Shown piece by piece: positions 55,360 to 63,480 of a stretch of DNA of 64,000 nucleotides; the first letter of the stretch is position 1; each line of letters opens with the position of its first letter. The notes under the pieces were generated by a model, which saw only the letters and a list, made by a program, of their open reading frames with translations, made no database searches and was not told where the DNA came from. A program made the position numbers and the translations under genes. Origin of the DNA: Pseudonocardia abyssalis (GTDB lineage Bacteria; Actinomycetota; Actinomycetes; Mycobacteriales; Pseudonocardiaceae); assembly GCF_019263705.2 (NCBI RefSeq), contig NZ_JADQDK010000001.1, forward strand, positions 1,364,001 through 1,428,000, given 5' to 3'.

Positions 55360-56676
55360 TCAGTCACCCGCCGGTTCGACGAGCTTGCCGATGTTGAAGT
55401 CGATGCGGATCCAGTCCTTGAGGCGCAGCATGTTGCCCACCAGCAGCCAGGGGATCTGCACGTGGTGGACCATCAGGAACGGCAGCGGGTCGGTCCGGTC
55501 GAAGATCGCGTCGCGGCCCCGGACGATCACCCGCAGCCGCTCCGGGACCGTGCGCGGGTGGCTCAGCATCCGCCACAGCTCGTGGTAGAGCCAGTACGTC
55601 GGGCGGCTCGACGGCAGCGGCTCGATCTGCGTCGTGCCGTCGGTCAGGTAGGCGTCGGCGAGGCCGGGATGGCCGTCGAACATCGTGATCGCCGAGTGGG
55701 TGCGGGGGTTGCACTCGATGCCGTACACGCGCCCGTCGTCGGCCCTGATGAGGTCGAGCGAGACCTGCCCGGTGCCCAGTGGCGCGACGAACCGCCGCAC
55801 CCACTCCGCGACGCCCGGCTCGTCGACCATCGCGTAGTTGAGCTGGAACGCCGAGGACGCGCAGGCGCCGTACACCCGTTGGCGCCCGTCGCGCACGGTG
55901 CTGTGGGTGCAGAACTCCTCGCCGCGGACGAACTCCTGCAGGATCCAGGGGTTCGCCTGCGAGATCGGCTTCGACGCGGCGAACGCGGCGGTCTCCTCGG
56001 GGGTGGGCCGCGGCAGCGGCGTGAGGTCGAGTCGGTGCACCGGGTCGTAGGCGATGCTCTTGAGGACGTAGGTGCCGCCGGGCGCCGAGGCGAAGTCGAA
56101 GTCGGCGACCTGGACCGGGTCGGTGATCCGGTGGGTGTCGGGCACGTCGAGGCCCAGCGACGCGGCGAGCTGCGCGAACCCGTCCTTGTCGTCCACGCGG
56201 CGCAGCGTGTCCGGGTCGAGGTGCACGACCTCGCAGTGCCCGGCCAGCACGTCCTTCGCGTCGGCGTCGTGGCGGCTGGCGACGGGGCTGCAGACCGGCA
56301 CGTAGACGTCGACCCGCTCCTCCTTCACGATCCGCAGGAGCTCGGCCGCGTAGTCCGGGGACTGCGGCGACGGCACGATCCGGAACCGGTCGACGTCGCG
56401 GGAGAACCGGTGCCCGGTGAGGCGGTAGCGGCGGGTCTCGACCAGCACGACCCGGTGCCCGGCGCGGTGGAAGGTCCGGGCCAGCTGCAGCGCCTTGGTC
56501 ATCTTCCCGCCGCTGACCAGGATCGTGCGGGGCTCGGCGGCCGTCGCGCGGTGCCCGCCGACGACGGCCGAGCGCAGCAGCGCGGCCCCGGTGACGGCCA
56601 GGTTGAACGGTAGAGCGCAGGCCAGCAGGGCCAGCGCCCCGACGGTGCGGGGCACGGCCCGCCACTCGCGCGCCAC
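55360..56676 (-). CDS. mysC: ATP-grasp mycosporine-glycine synthase
   Basis: The 438-aa protein begins at GTG 56676, two bases after the mysB stop codon. A hydrophobic N-terminal stretch (about 10-37, ALALLACALPFNLAVTGAAL) is followed by a Rossmann-like ILVSGGKMTKALQLARTFHR and an ATP-grasp core with TYVLKSIAYDPVHR, ILQEFVRGEEFCTHSTV, VSLDLIRADDGRVYGIECNP and RTHSAITMF. MysC attaches glycine to 4-deoxygadusol through a phosphorylated intermediate. The hydrophobic start may bind it to the membrane, as in other MysC proteins. Confidence 0.9.
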   Translation of the reverse strand: MAREWRAVPRTVGALALLACALPFNLAVTGAALLRSAVVGGHRATAAEPRTILVSGGKMTKALQLARTFHRAGHRVVLVETRRYRLTGHRFSRDVDRFRIVPSPQSPDYAAELLRIVKEERVDVYVPVCSPVASRHDADAKDVLAGHCEVVHLDPDTLRRVDDKDGFAQLAASLGLDVPDTHRITDPVQVADFDFASAPGGTYVLKSIAYDPVHRLDLTPLPRPTPEETAAFAASKPISQANPWILQEFVRGEEFCTHSTVRDGRQRVYGACASSAFQLNYAMVDEPGVAEWVRRFVAPLGTGQVSLDLIRADDGRVYGIECNPRTHSAITMFDGHPGLADAYLTDGTTQIEPLPSSRPTYWLYHELWRMLSHPRTVPERLRVIVRGRDAIFDRTDPLPFLMVHHVQIPWLLVGNMLRLKDWIRIDFNIGKLVEPAGD

Positions 56677-56677
56677 C

Positions 56678-57508
56678 TCAGACCCTCCGGATCAGGGTCA
56701 GCCCGTCGCGCAGGGGGACCAGCACCTGCTCGATCCGGGCGTCGCGGGCGACGGCGGAGTTGAACGCCGCTATCGCGGCCCCGTTCGCCGACGGCTCGTC
56801 CGGCAGCCAGGGCTCGCCCTGCATCAGCGTGTTGTCGACGGCGACGGTCCCGCCGGGGGCCAGTAGCCCGGTGTCGCCGTCGTCGCGGCCGAGGAGCGCG
56901 TCGAGGTAGGCCGGGTAGCCCGCCTTGTCGGCGTCGACGAACACGAGATCGAACCGCGCACCCTCCGCGGCCAGGTCGCGCAGCGTGTCCAGGGCCGGGG
57001 CGACCCGCACGGAGATCCGGGCGCCGCACGGGGACGCGGCGAAGCACTCCTGCGCGAGCCGGGCGACGTCGGCGTCGATCTCGCAGGCGACGAGCTCTCC
57101 GCCGTCGGGCAGGGCCTCTGCCATGGCGAGCGCGGAGTAGCCGGTGAACATGCCGATCTCCAGCACCCGGCGCGCGCGGGTCACGTGCACCAGGAAGGCC
57201 AACAGCCGCCCCTCGACGTGCCCGGAGAGCATCTCCTGCTCCAGCGCGAGCACCACGCCGTCGCCGGACCGCTCGTCCCAGTCGCGCTCCCGGGTCCGCC
57301 GCGCGAGCGCGGCGAGGGCGGGGGACTCCGGCGTGGTGCAGCGCCCGACGTACGGGTCGAGCCCGCCGGCGAGGGTCGCGGCCCGGCGCAGCCGCGCGGC
57401 CGTCGCCGGGTGGACGAGGTCGTCGAGCAGGCGGCTCAGCTCGTCGAGCTCCCGGGCGAGGATGCCCGCCGGTGTGACCGGCCGGGCCGCCCGCACCGAG
57501 CCGGTCAC
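56678..57508 (-). CDS. mysB: O-methyltransferase making 4-deoxygadusol
   Basis: The 276-aa protein starts at GTG 57508, overlapping the mysA stop (GTGA). Class I SAM-dependent O-methyltransferase of the CCoAOMT type: [19 protein letters not shown] (SAM loop), [28 protein letters not shown] (metal and catalytic Asp/Lys), [14 protein letters not shown]. It methylates demethyl-4-deoxygadusol made by MysA. The N-terminal 70 residues are a helical lid. Confidence 0.92.
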   Translation of the reverse strand: MTGSVRAARPVTPAGILARELDELSRLLDDLVHPATAARLRRAATLAGGLDPYVGRCTTPESPALAALARRTRERDWDERSGDGVVLALEQEMLSGHVEGRLLAFLVHVTRARRVLEIGMFTGYSALAMAEALPDGGELVACEIDADVARLAQECFAASPCGARISVRVAPALDTLRDLAAEGARFDLVFVDADKAGYPAYLDALLGRDDGDTGLLAPGGTVAVDNTLMQGEPWLPDEPSANGAAIAAFNSAVARDARIEQVLVPLRDGLTLIRRV

Positions 57509-58710
57509 GCCCCGGTGACCATGTCGACGCCGTCGCCCCGGCGGGGGTACTCGCCGCAGGTCCGGCGGTGGACGGCCAGTGCCGCCGTCAGCTCGTCGGG
57601 CGTCAGGTCGTTGACGAAGAAGCACTCGCCGATCGGCCGCGGGACCGCGGCCCGCTGTCGCCCGCCGCGCGTCTGCACGATCGACTCGGTGGCCGACACC
57701 AGCAGGTCCGCGGTGAGGTGCGGGCTGTCGATCGCCAGCCCGAGGCGGCTCATGAGCCCCAGGATCCGCTCCTGCTCGCCCGCGGTGATGTAGCCGCGCA
57801 GGTGCGCGAGCGTCGCGGAGAACGCCATGTCGATGCTGATCGCGTGCCCGTGGAACATCGGCGGGTCCGGCGTCAGCTCCAGGGTCGGGCTCCACGTGTG
57901 GCCGTAGGCGATCACGCGGTCGAGGTCGAGCTCGTGCAGGTTCGGGACCTCGAGGGCCAGCATCGAGTCGATCGCGTCGTAGGTCAGCTCGTCGGCCAGC
58001 TGGCGCAGCTCGGGTGTGCCGTCGCGATGGCCGAAGCGGGTGGCGAGGAGGTCCTCGCCGTACTTCTCCAGCCGGTCGAAGATCCCCGCGTGGCCCACGA
58101 CGGCGATCTTGATCAGCTCGGCCATCCCGTTGCGCACCTGGTCCTCGGGCAGCGTGCCCAGGAACGAGAAGTCCAGCAGCACGTCCTGCGAGGCGTGGTA
58201 GTCGCCGAGCCGGTTCTTGGCCTTGCCGTGGTTGACCGCGACCTTGATCGAGACGCTGGCGTCGACGAGGCCGATCAGCGTGGTCGGGATCCGGATGTAG
58301 TCGGTGCGGCGCCGGTAGGTGGCGCATGCGAAACCGGTGACGTCGGTGGTCAGCCCCCCGCCGACGACGAGCACGGGTTCCCCGCGGACCAGGCCGAACG
58401 CCGAGAACGAGTCGACGATGCCCTCCAGCGTGCGCAGCGTCTTGTCGACCTCGCGAATCCGGACCGGGTGCACCGTCAGCGCGATGTCGTGGTGCGCGAA
58501 GTAGGCGGTGATCCGGTCGCGGTACAGGTCGTGGACCACCTCGTCGACGACCATCAGGCAGCGGCCGTACGCGCGGTAGCAGCCGGCCAGTTCCGGGTTC
58601 GCGACGTCGAACACCCCGTCGACGTAGGTCAGGCTGAAGTCGATCCTCTCGTGCCCCTCGACGTGGAAGGACCGGTCGGTGGCGGTGTAGGTGGCGTGCA
58701 CGTTGCCCAT
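57505..58710 (-). CDS. mysA: Demethyl-4-deoxygadusol synthase (sugar phosphate cyclase)
   Basis: The 401-aa protein from ATG 58710 belongs to the dehydroquinate-synthase-like sedoheptulose 7-phosphate cyclases: [59 protein letters not shown] (Lys and zinc region), [13 protein letters not shown], and zinc ligands in [10 protein letters not shown] and [12 protein letters not shown]. Presence of mysB, mysC and mysD directly downstream identifies it as DDG synthase rather than 2-epi-5-epi-valiolone synthase. It starts mycosporine production from sedoheptulose 7-phosphate. Confidence 0.93.
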   Translation of the reverse strand: MGNVHATYTATDRSFHVEGHERIDFSLTYVDGVFDVANPELAGCYRAYGRCLMVVDEVVHDLYRDRITAYFAHHDIALTVHPVRIREVDKTLRTLEGIVDSFSAFGLVRGEPVLVVGGGLTTDVTGFACATYRRRTDYIRIPTTLIGLVDASVSIKVAVNHGKAKNRLGDYHASQDVLLDFSFLGTLPEDQVRNGMAELIKIAVVGHAGIFDRLEKYGEDLLATRFGHRDGTPELRQLADELTYDAIDSMLALEVPNLHELDLDRVIAYGHTWSPTLELTPDPPMFHGHAISIDMAFSATLAHLRGYITAGEQERILGLMSRLGLAIDSPHLTADLLVSATESIVQTRGGRQRAAVPRPIGECFFVNDLTPDELTAALAVHRRTCGEYPRRGDGVDMVTGA

Positions 58711-58736
58711 GGCGAGTCCTCGTGTTTCCGGGGTGG

Positions 58737-59390
58737 TCAGCGGCGGGGGAGCAGGTCGGCGGGGTCGAGGTGGTCGACGACGCTGCGGGCGTCGGAGAAT
58801 CCGTGGCCCGCGGTGTTCGCGCCGGGGAAGGCGATGCACGGGACCCCCGCCGCCGACGCCGCGGTGACGCCGTCGCCGTTGTCCTCGATCGCCACGCAGT
58901 CACCCGCCTGCTCGCCGAGCGTCTCGAGGGCGTGGGTGTACGCGGCGGCGTCCGGCTTGGGCGAGGAGACCTCGGACGCGTCGACGACGACGTCGAAGCC
59001 GGCCACGTCGGGCCCCAGCGCGTCGAGCAGCGAGTCGATGTTGCCGCGCGACGTCGTGGTGACCAGGCCGACCTTCATCCCGGCGGCGCGGGCCGCGGTG
59101 ATCGTGTCGACGACACCGGGCCGCGCGGTGAGGCCCGACGTCGCCAGGAGCCTCCGGAAGGCCTGCGACTTCGAGCGGTGCACGGCGTCGGCGTCGACCT
59201 CGGTGCCCCGCGCCTCCGCGTACCGGGCGATCCGGTCACGGCCACCGGACTCCTTGAGCATCGCGAGGTAGTCGGCGCGCTCCCAGTGCCAGTCGAGCCC
59301 GTGCGCGCGGAACGCGTCGTTGAACGCCTCGCGCTGGATCTCCGAGGTCTCGGCGAGCGTTCCGATCGATCCGAACAGGACAGCGGACAC
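58737..59390 (-). CDS. HAD-superfamily protein with degenerate catalytic motif I
   Basis: The 217-aa protein starts at GTG 59390 with AGGAG before it. It has the beta-phosphoglucomutase-like HAD layout: cap helices ([20 protein letters not shown]), motif [12 protein letters not shown], motif [17 protein letters not shown] and motif [14 protein letters not shown]. Motif I, normally DxDGT, reads [12 protein letters not shown]: the nucleophile Asp and the second Asp are both missing. It probably cannot form the phospho-Asp intermediate, unless a different chemistry is used. It is the first gene of the mys operon, 26 bases before mysA, so it likely works on a pathway sugar phosphate or as a binding protein. 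Confidence 0.82.
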   Translation of the reverse strand: MSAVLFGSIGTLAETSEIQREAFNDAFRAHGLDWHWERADYLAMLKESGGRDRIARYAEARGTEVDADAVHRSKSQAFRRLLATSGLTARPGVVDTITAARAAGMKVGLVTTTSRGNIDSLLDALGPDVAGFDVVVDASEVSSPKPDAAAYTHALETLGEQAGDCVAIEDNGDGVTAASAAGVPCIAFPGANTAGHGFSDARSVVDHLDPADLLPRR

Positions 59391-59483
59391 GGTGGACTCC
59401 TGGTTCTCGGGCGGGGCGGCGCAGTCGTACGACGGGCGCGACACAATTGTCTCCGGGCATACGGAAAGGGGAATCGGGACGGC

Positions 59484-59577
59484 GTCCCGGTAGCGGGACG
59501 TACAGTTCCGGGACCGCCGGGTCACGCCGATGTCGGCGCGGGATCGGTCCCGTGTGGGGTGCCCGGTGCTGGGCACC
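59484..59577. promoter_or_regulatory. Inverted repeats in the mys/TauD divergent region
   Basis: GTCCCG-GTAG-CGGGAC (59484-59499) and GGTGCCC-GGTGCT-GGGCACC (59558-59577) are perfect hairpins or dyads in the 268-base region between the leftward mys operon and the rightward TauD gene. A nearby ACAATTGT palindrome (about 59443-59450) lies in the only AT-rich spot. These are candidate operators for joint control. Confidence 0.5.
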
Positions 59578-59658
59578 TCAGCGAAGGTACCCGTGCTCCC
59601 GCGGGTCAGCGACCCGAACGACCACCGCGCGCCCCGGGCCGGGTCCTGTTAGCGTCGG

Positions 59659-60429
59659 GTGGTGGAAATCGTCGCGCACCATCCCGTCGGCGCCACGATC
59701 ACGGATCTGTCGATTCGCGACGTCGATCGCGACATCGCGGCCCGGCTCGCCATTCTGTTGGCGGAGCACGGCGTTCTCGTGCTGCCCGAACAGAACGCCG
59801 ACGACACCGCATTCGTCGCATTCCTTCGACAGTTCGGCGGGCTGGCCTTCACCGTCGGGGAGACTGCGGTGCCCGGGTTCCCCGACCTCAACGTGGTCAG
59901 CAACGTCGGGCGGACGTCACCTCCGCGCAGCGCGTTCCACGTCGACACCAGCTACGTGCGCCGCCCCCCGGCCTTCACCGCGCTGCGGGCGGTCGAGGTA
60001 CCGACCGCGGGCGGGGCCACGCAGTTCACCAACCAGTACCGGGCGTTCGACACCCTGGCGCCCGCGCTCCGGGCGGAGCTCGCCGGGCGGACGGTCACCC
60101 ACGTCGTCACGGGGCTGGACCTCGCCGACGACGCCGAGACCTCCGCCGAGCACCCCGTCTTCCGCCGGCACCCCCGGTCGGGGCGCACCGCCCTGTACCT
60201 CTCGACCCCGCAGCGGTGTGCGGCCATCAGCGGGGTCGCAGCGGAGCGGGCCCGCGAGCTGGTCGACCTCCTCTACGCGCACTCCACGGCCGAGACCAAC
60301 GTCCACCGCCACGAGTGGGCTCCCGGCGACGTGGTGATCTGGGACAACGCGTGCGTCCTGCACCGCGCCGACCACGCCGGCGTCGTGGGGAACCGCGTGC
60401 TGCACCGGGGGATGGTCGCCGCCCCGTAG
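59659..60429 (+). CDS. TauD/TfdA-family 2-oxoglutarate dioxygenase
   Basis: The 256-aa protein starts at GTG 59659 (or GTG 59662). Fe(II) ligands His94 and Asp96 (FHVDTSY) and His235 (CVLHRAD) plus a 2-oxoglutarate Arg (VLHRGMV) are all present. GATITDLSIRDVD at the N-terminus and TQFTNQYRAFDTL are typical of the TauD fold. It is divergent from the mys operon with shared dyads, so it may tailor mycosporines by oxidation. MysH, the known oxygenase of some clusters, belongs to another 2OG family (phytanoyl-CoA type), so this would be a different solution. Confidence 0.88.
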   Translation: MVEIVAHHPVGATITDLSIRDVDRDIAARLAILLAEHGVLVLPEQNADDTAFVAFLRQFGGLAFTVGETAVPGFPDLNVVSNVGRTSPPRSAFHVDTSYVRRPPAFTALRAVEVPTAGGATQFTNQYRAFDTLAPALRAELAGRTVTHVVTGLDLADDAETSAEHPVFRRHPRSGRTALYLSTPQRCAAISGVAAERARELVDLLYAHSTAETNVHRHEWAPGDVVIWDNACVLHRADHAGVVGNRVLHRGMVAAP

Positions 60430-60435
60430 GAGATG

Positions 60436-61065
60436 CGGTCACGCTCGCCCCGGAGGCGGTCGTGGCGGTGCTGCTGGCTCGGCTCTGCGACGTCCTCAAC
60501 GGCACCGTCGCGGTGCGCCCGCAGACCGCGCTCGCGCTGGTCGGGATGCTCGACGGCCCGATGCCACGTGCCCGAGCGCGGACACGGCGAGCCGGGCGAC
60601 ATCATCGCGCTCGGGCACCTCCTGCGGCCCCGGATCAGCGAGCACGTCGAGATCGGGGAGCGGATGTCGCCGATCAACGGCCCGCCGGTCGCGGCAGGGC
60701 TGCCGGCCGACGCCGTGGTCACGGGCCGCGACCGCGTCGCCCCGGCGGAGGAGGTCCTTGCGCTCGCCGCCGTCGCCGCCGGGCCCCGGACGCCCACCAC
60801 TCCCCGGACGCCCACCACTCCCCGGACGCCCACCACTCCCCGGACGCCCACCACTCCCCGGACGCCCACTACTCCCCGGACGCCCACTACGACGAGCGGC
60901 TCGCCGGGTTGTGGGGCGACGGGCACCAGACCGCCGTGCTGGCGCGGCTGCGGGAGCTGCTGGCGGGTGGTGACCGGACGGTGCTGCCGTACCAGGCGCC
61001 GGTGTCGTTCCGCAGCGCGCCGCGGATGCTGGGGTGGCTGCCGGACCCAGGCCCACGCCAAGGAG
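60436..61065 (+). pseudogene. Aromatic amino acid ammonia-lyase/aminomutase remnant
   Basis: Successive frames read VTLAPEAVVAVLLARLCDVL with VRPQTALALVGMLDGPMP, then VPERGHGEPGDIIALGHLLR with MSPINGPPVAAGLPADAV, then YDERLAGLWGDGHQTAVLAR with LPYQAPVSFRSAPRMLGWL. These match, in order, the centre of MIO-type ammonia lyases (PAL/TAL/HAL and aminomutases). At least two frameshifts separate them, the MIO triad Ala-Ser-Gly reads Glu-Pro-Gly, and both ends are lost. An 18-bp minisatellite sits just before the third block. It begins seven bases after the TauD stop, so it was probably co-transcribed. Confidence 0.65.
60784..60891. repeat. 18-bp minisatellite in the lyase remnant
   Basis: CCCCGGACGCCCACCACT is present six times in tandem, the last two copies with one base changed. 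In the lyase frame it encodes PDAHHS/PDAHYS and runs directly into YDERL. It looks like a local expansion of an original SPDAHY segment. Confidence 0.9.
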
Positions 61066-61578
61066 TGCGCCGCGATCTCGCTGTCGGCGTCGTCGTCTGG
61101 CGCGGGTGGGGGAACGGCTGGCGGAGGGGGGCTCCGGGATCTGATCGGTTGGGGGTCTGTCCCTCCGGTTCCGCGCGATCGGATGGCGTCCCGCGGAACC
61201 GGTTCCGGGTCCGCGGCACGTCCGAGCCGGCTCCCGACCTCGTACCGAGGGACGTGTGCGCCGTAGCTGGGCTGCCCGGACCCGCTGCCCGGACCTTGAC
61301 CCCACGGCCCGGCTTCGTGCACAGGGACTCGTGCGTCCGGGGCCGGCCGCCGAACCCGCGCCCGGGTGGTGCGGTCCCGCTCTCGTACTCCGGGTCAGCG
61401 TCGGAACCTCTCGGGTCCGCCCTCGCCGCCCCGCCGCGGGCGGTGCGGGAGCGACGCTCCTGGGGACCGGCGGCGCCGGTCGGGGCGAGCAGCACGGGAT
61501 GCGTGGTGCGCCGGGCCCGTGCATCGGCCCAGGCGTGACGGAGCCGTCGCGAGCCGTCGCGCTGAGCGGTCCGGGTCG
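61066..61578. other. Region without recognised gene
   Basis: About 510 bases between the lyase remnant and the HNH gene promoter. Open frames on both strands are Arg/Pro/Gly-rich and without motifs. It may be further decayed lyase sequence, but no homology could be recognised. Confidence 0.4.
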
Positions 61579-61607
61579 TTGACCAGCACGGAGACGTCCG
61601 ATACCAT
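61579..61607 (+). promoter_or_regulatory. Sigma-70-type promoter of the DUF222/HNH gene
   Basis: TTGACC (61579-61584) and TACCAT (61602-61607) are spaced by 17 bases. The ATG at 61615 begins seven bases after the -10, so transcription would start at or next to the start codon, giving a leaderless mRNA. No ribosome site precedes the ATG. Confidence 0.65.
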
Positions 61608-61614
61608 CGAACGC

Positions 61615-63183
61615 ATGTTCGACACCGAGTGTTCCGAGGAGGCCGCCCAGGTCTCCCGGTCGTTCGCGAACGTACCCGAGTGGCCCTCGCCGGAGGACAC
61701 GTTCGACGCCATCGTCGCCGCCGGTCGACCCGGCGCGTCGGGTTGGCTCGCCCTCGAGCTCGACGCCGCCACCGGCGACGCCGCCCTGCTCGACGACAGA
61801 TCGCTCGTCGACGCCATCGCCGACCTCGACCGGATCACCTCCTGGGCCGCCGCCCGGCAGACCCGCCTGCTCGGTGAGTTCGCCCGCCGCCGCCCCGCCG
61901 ACCCCCGCGACGCCACCACGGGTCCGGAGGGGATGAGCCGGTGGGCGCCCGACGAGATCGCGCTGGCCCTGTCGGTCTCCCGGTCCACCGCGGGCGCCCG
62001 GATCGCTCAGGCCCGCCGACTCACCGAGACCCTCACCGCCACCCTCGCCGCCCACGAGTCCGGGGAGATCGACGGCAGCAGGGTTCGCGCTATCTGCGAC
62101 GCCACCCACACCCTCTCCGAGGACGACGCGATTCGGGTGCAGGACCGGGTTCTGCCGAACGCCGCCCGTCAGAGCCGGGCCCAGCTCGTCGCCGCGCTGC
62201 GCCGGGCCGTCATCGCCGTCGACCCCGAGGGTGCCAACGACCGCCACGCCCGGGCCCGCCGCGACCGGCGCGTGATGGTCGGCGCGGAGGACGAGGGGAT
62301 GGCGTCGCTGTGGGCCCTGCTCGCCGCGCCCGATGCGCTCGCCGCCCACCAGTGGCTCACCCGGTTGGCCCGCGGCCTCGGCTCCGACGACCCCCGTGGC
62401 ATGGACGCGCGCCGCGCCGACCTGCTCGTCGGCCTCCTCACCGGACAGGTCGCCGTCACCGACCCGGCCGTCACCGACCCGGCCGTCACCGACCCGGCCG
62501 TCACCGACCCGACTGTCACCGACCCCGGGGACGAATCGGCCGAGGGTGCGCGCCCGGGGGAGGCCGAGGAGTCGGGTAACGGCCGCTCCGTGCTCCGGGT
62601 GGCGCCGGTGAACCCCGGCAAACCCCTGGTCCACGTCGTGATCCCGTACTCCACCCTCACCGGCGCCGACGACCAGCCGTGCGAGCTGGCCGGGTTCGGC
62701 CCCGTCCCGGCTGACCTGGCCCGCGAGATCGCCGCGGACGCGGTATGGAAACGGCTGGTCACCGACCCGCTCTCCGGGGCCCTGCTCGACCACGGCCGCA
62801 CCACCTACCGGCCACCCGCTGCGCTCACCGACTTCGTCCGCGCCCGCGACGTGCACTGCCGCTCACCCCTGTGTCGACGACGGGCCCTCGACTCCGAGCT
62901 CGACCACACCGTCCCCTACCCGCACGGTCCCACCGCCGAGCACAACCTCACCCACGGCTGCACCGTGCATCACCACGAGAAGCACTCACCCGGCTGGAGC
63001 GTCGTCCAGTACCCCGACGGCACTCTCGAGTGGACGACCCCCACCGGGCACACCTACGTCAGCGAGCCCTTCGACTACCGGCCCGAGCCCGATCCGCCAC
63101 CCCGGCGCCCGGGGCGGCGCCGGCGACTCCTCCTGGACTGGACTTCGATCGCCGACCCCGCGGCCGACACCCCACCGTTCTGA
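61615..63183 (+). CDS. DUF222 + HNH endonuclease-like protein (13E12 repeat family)
   Basis: The 522-aa protein has the DUF222 domain (about 50-270: LVDAIADLDRITSWAAARQT, DEIALALSVSRSTAGARI, HESGEIDGSRVRAICDAT) and a C-terminal HNH domain with CRSPLCRRRALDSELDHTVP, AEHNLTHGCTVHHHEKHS. These are the mobile 13E12-type proteins abundant in actinobacteria; their role is uncertain, and nuclease activity is assumed from the HNH motif. A (VTDPA)n stretch from a 15-bp minisatellite lies between the domains. Such genes often occur in several copies per genome. Confidence 0.92.
   Translation: MFDTECSEEAAQVSRSFANVPEWPSPEDTFDAIVAAGRPGASGWLALELDAATGDAALLDDRSLVDAIADLDRITSWAAARQTRLLGEFARRRPADPRDATTGPEGMSRWAPDEIALALSVSRSTAGARIAQARRLTETLTATLAAHESGEIDGSRVRAICDATHTLSEDDAIRVQDRVLPNAARQSRAQLVAALRRAVIAVDPEGANDRHARARRDRRVMVGAEDEGMASLWALLAAPDALAAHQWLTRLARGLGSDDPRGMDARRADLLVGLLTGQVAVTDPAVTDPAVTDPAVTDPTVTDPGDESAEGARPGEAEESGNGRSVLRVAPVNPGKPLVHVVIPYSTLTGADDQPCELAGFGPVPADLAREIAADAVWKRLVTDPLSGALLDHGRTTYRPPAALTDFVRARDVHCRSPLCRRRALDSELDHTVPYPHGPTAEHNLTHGCTVHHHEKHSPGWSVVQYPDGTLEWTTPTGHTYVSEPFDYRPEPDPPPRRPGRRRRLLLDWTSIADPAADTPPF
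62455..62526. repeat. 15-bp minisatellite in the HNH gene
   Basis: GTCACCGACCCGGCC occurs three times exactly and once with a changed end, followed by a 12-base partial copy. It codes for VTDPA repeats in the hinge between DUF222 and the HNH domain and keeps the frame. Confidence 0.92.
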
Positions 63184-63356
63184 CCCCCTGGTCTGGCAGC
63201 TTCCTGCCGTCCCGACTCTCTGTGTGCTCGCCCACGATCTGTTCGTCGCCACGCCTCCTGTCGCGGGGCCTGTGTCGCCGGGCCTGTGTCGGAGCACCAC
63301 TCCGTCCGCCGCGCCGGGTCGCCTGCGTGTCGACCGGCACCCCGCTCCCGTCCTGT

Positions 63357-63422
63357 ACCGCCCCGCCCCGCCCCGCCCCGCCCCGCCCCGCCCCGGACCG
63401 CCCCGCCCCGCCCCGGACCGCT
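63357..63422. repeat. CCCCG simple-sequence tract
   Basis: About a dozen tandem copies of the pentamer CGCCC/CCCCG, interrupted twice by GGA. It lies in the 297-base gap between the HNH gene and the convergent enoyl-CoA hydratase gene; no gene is seen in that gap. It may be polymorphic. Confidence 0.85.
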
Positions 63423-63480
63423 TTCCACGGCTGCGGGGCCCGTTCTCGACCGGCGGAACGCGCACGGCGTCAGGGCGCGG

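Noticed and set aside
61615..63183. DUF222/HNH protein as an intact mobile element
   Set aside because: No terminal repeats, integrase or target duplication seen around it; only the gene family is suspicious of mobility.
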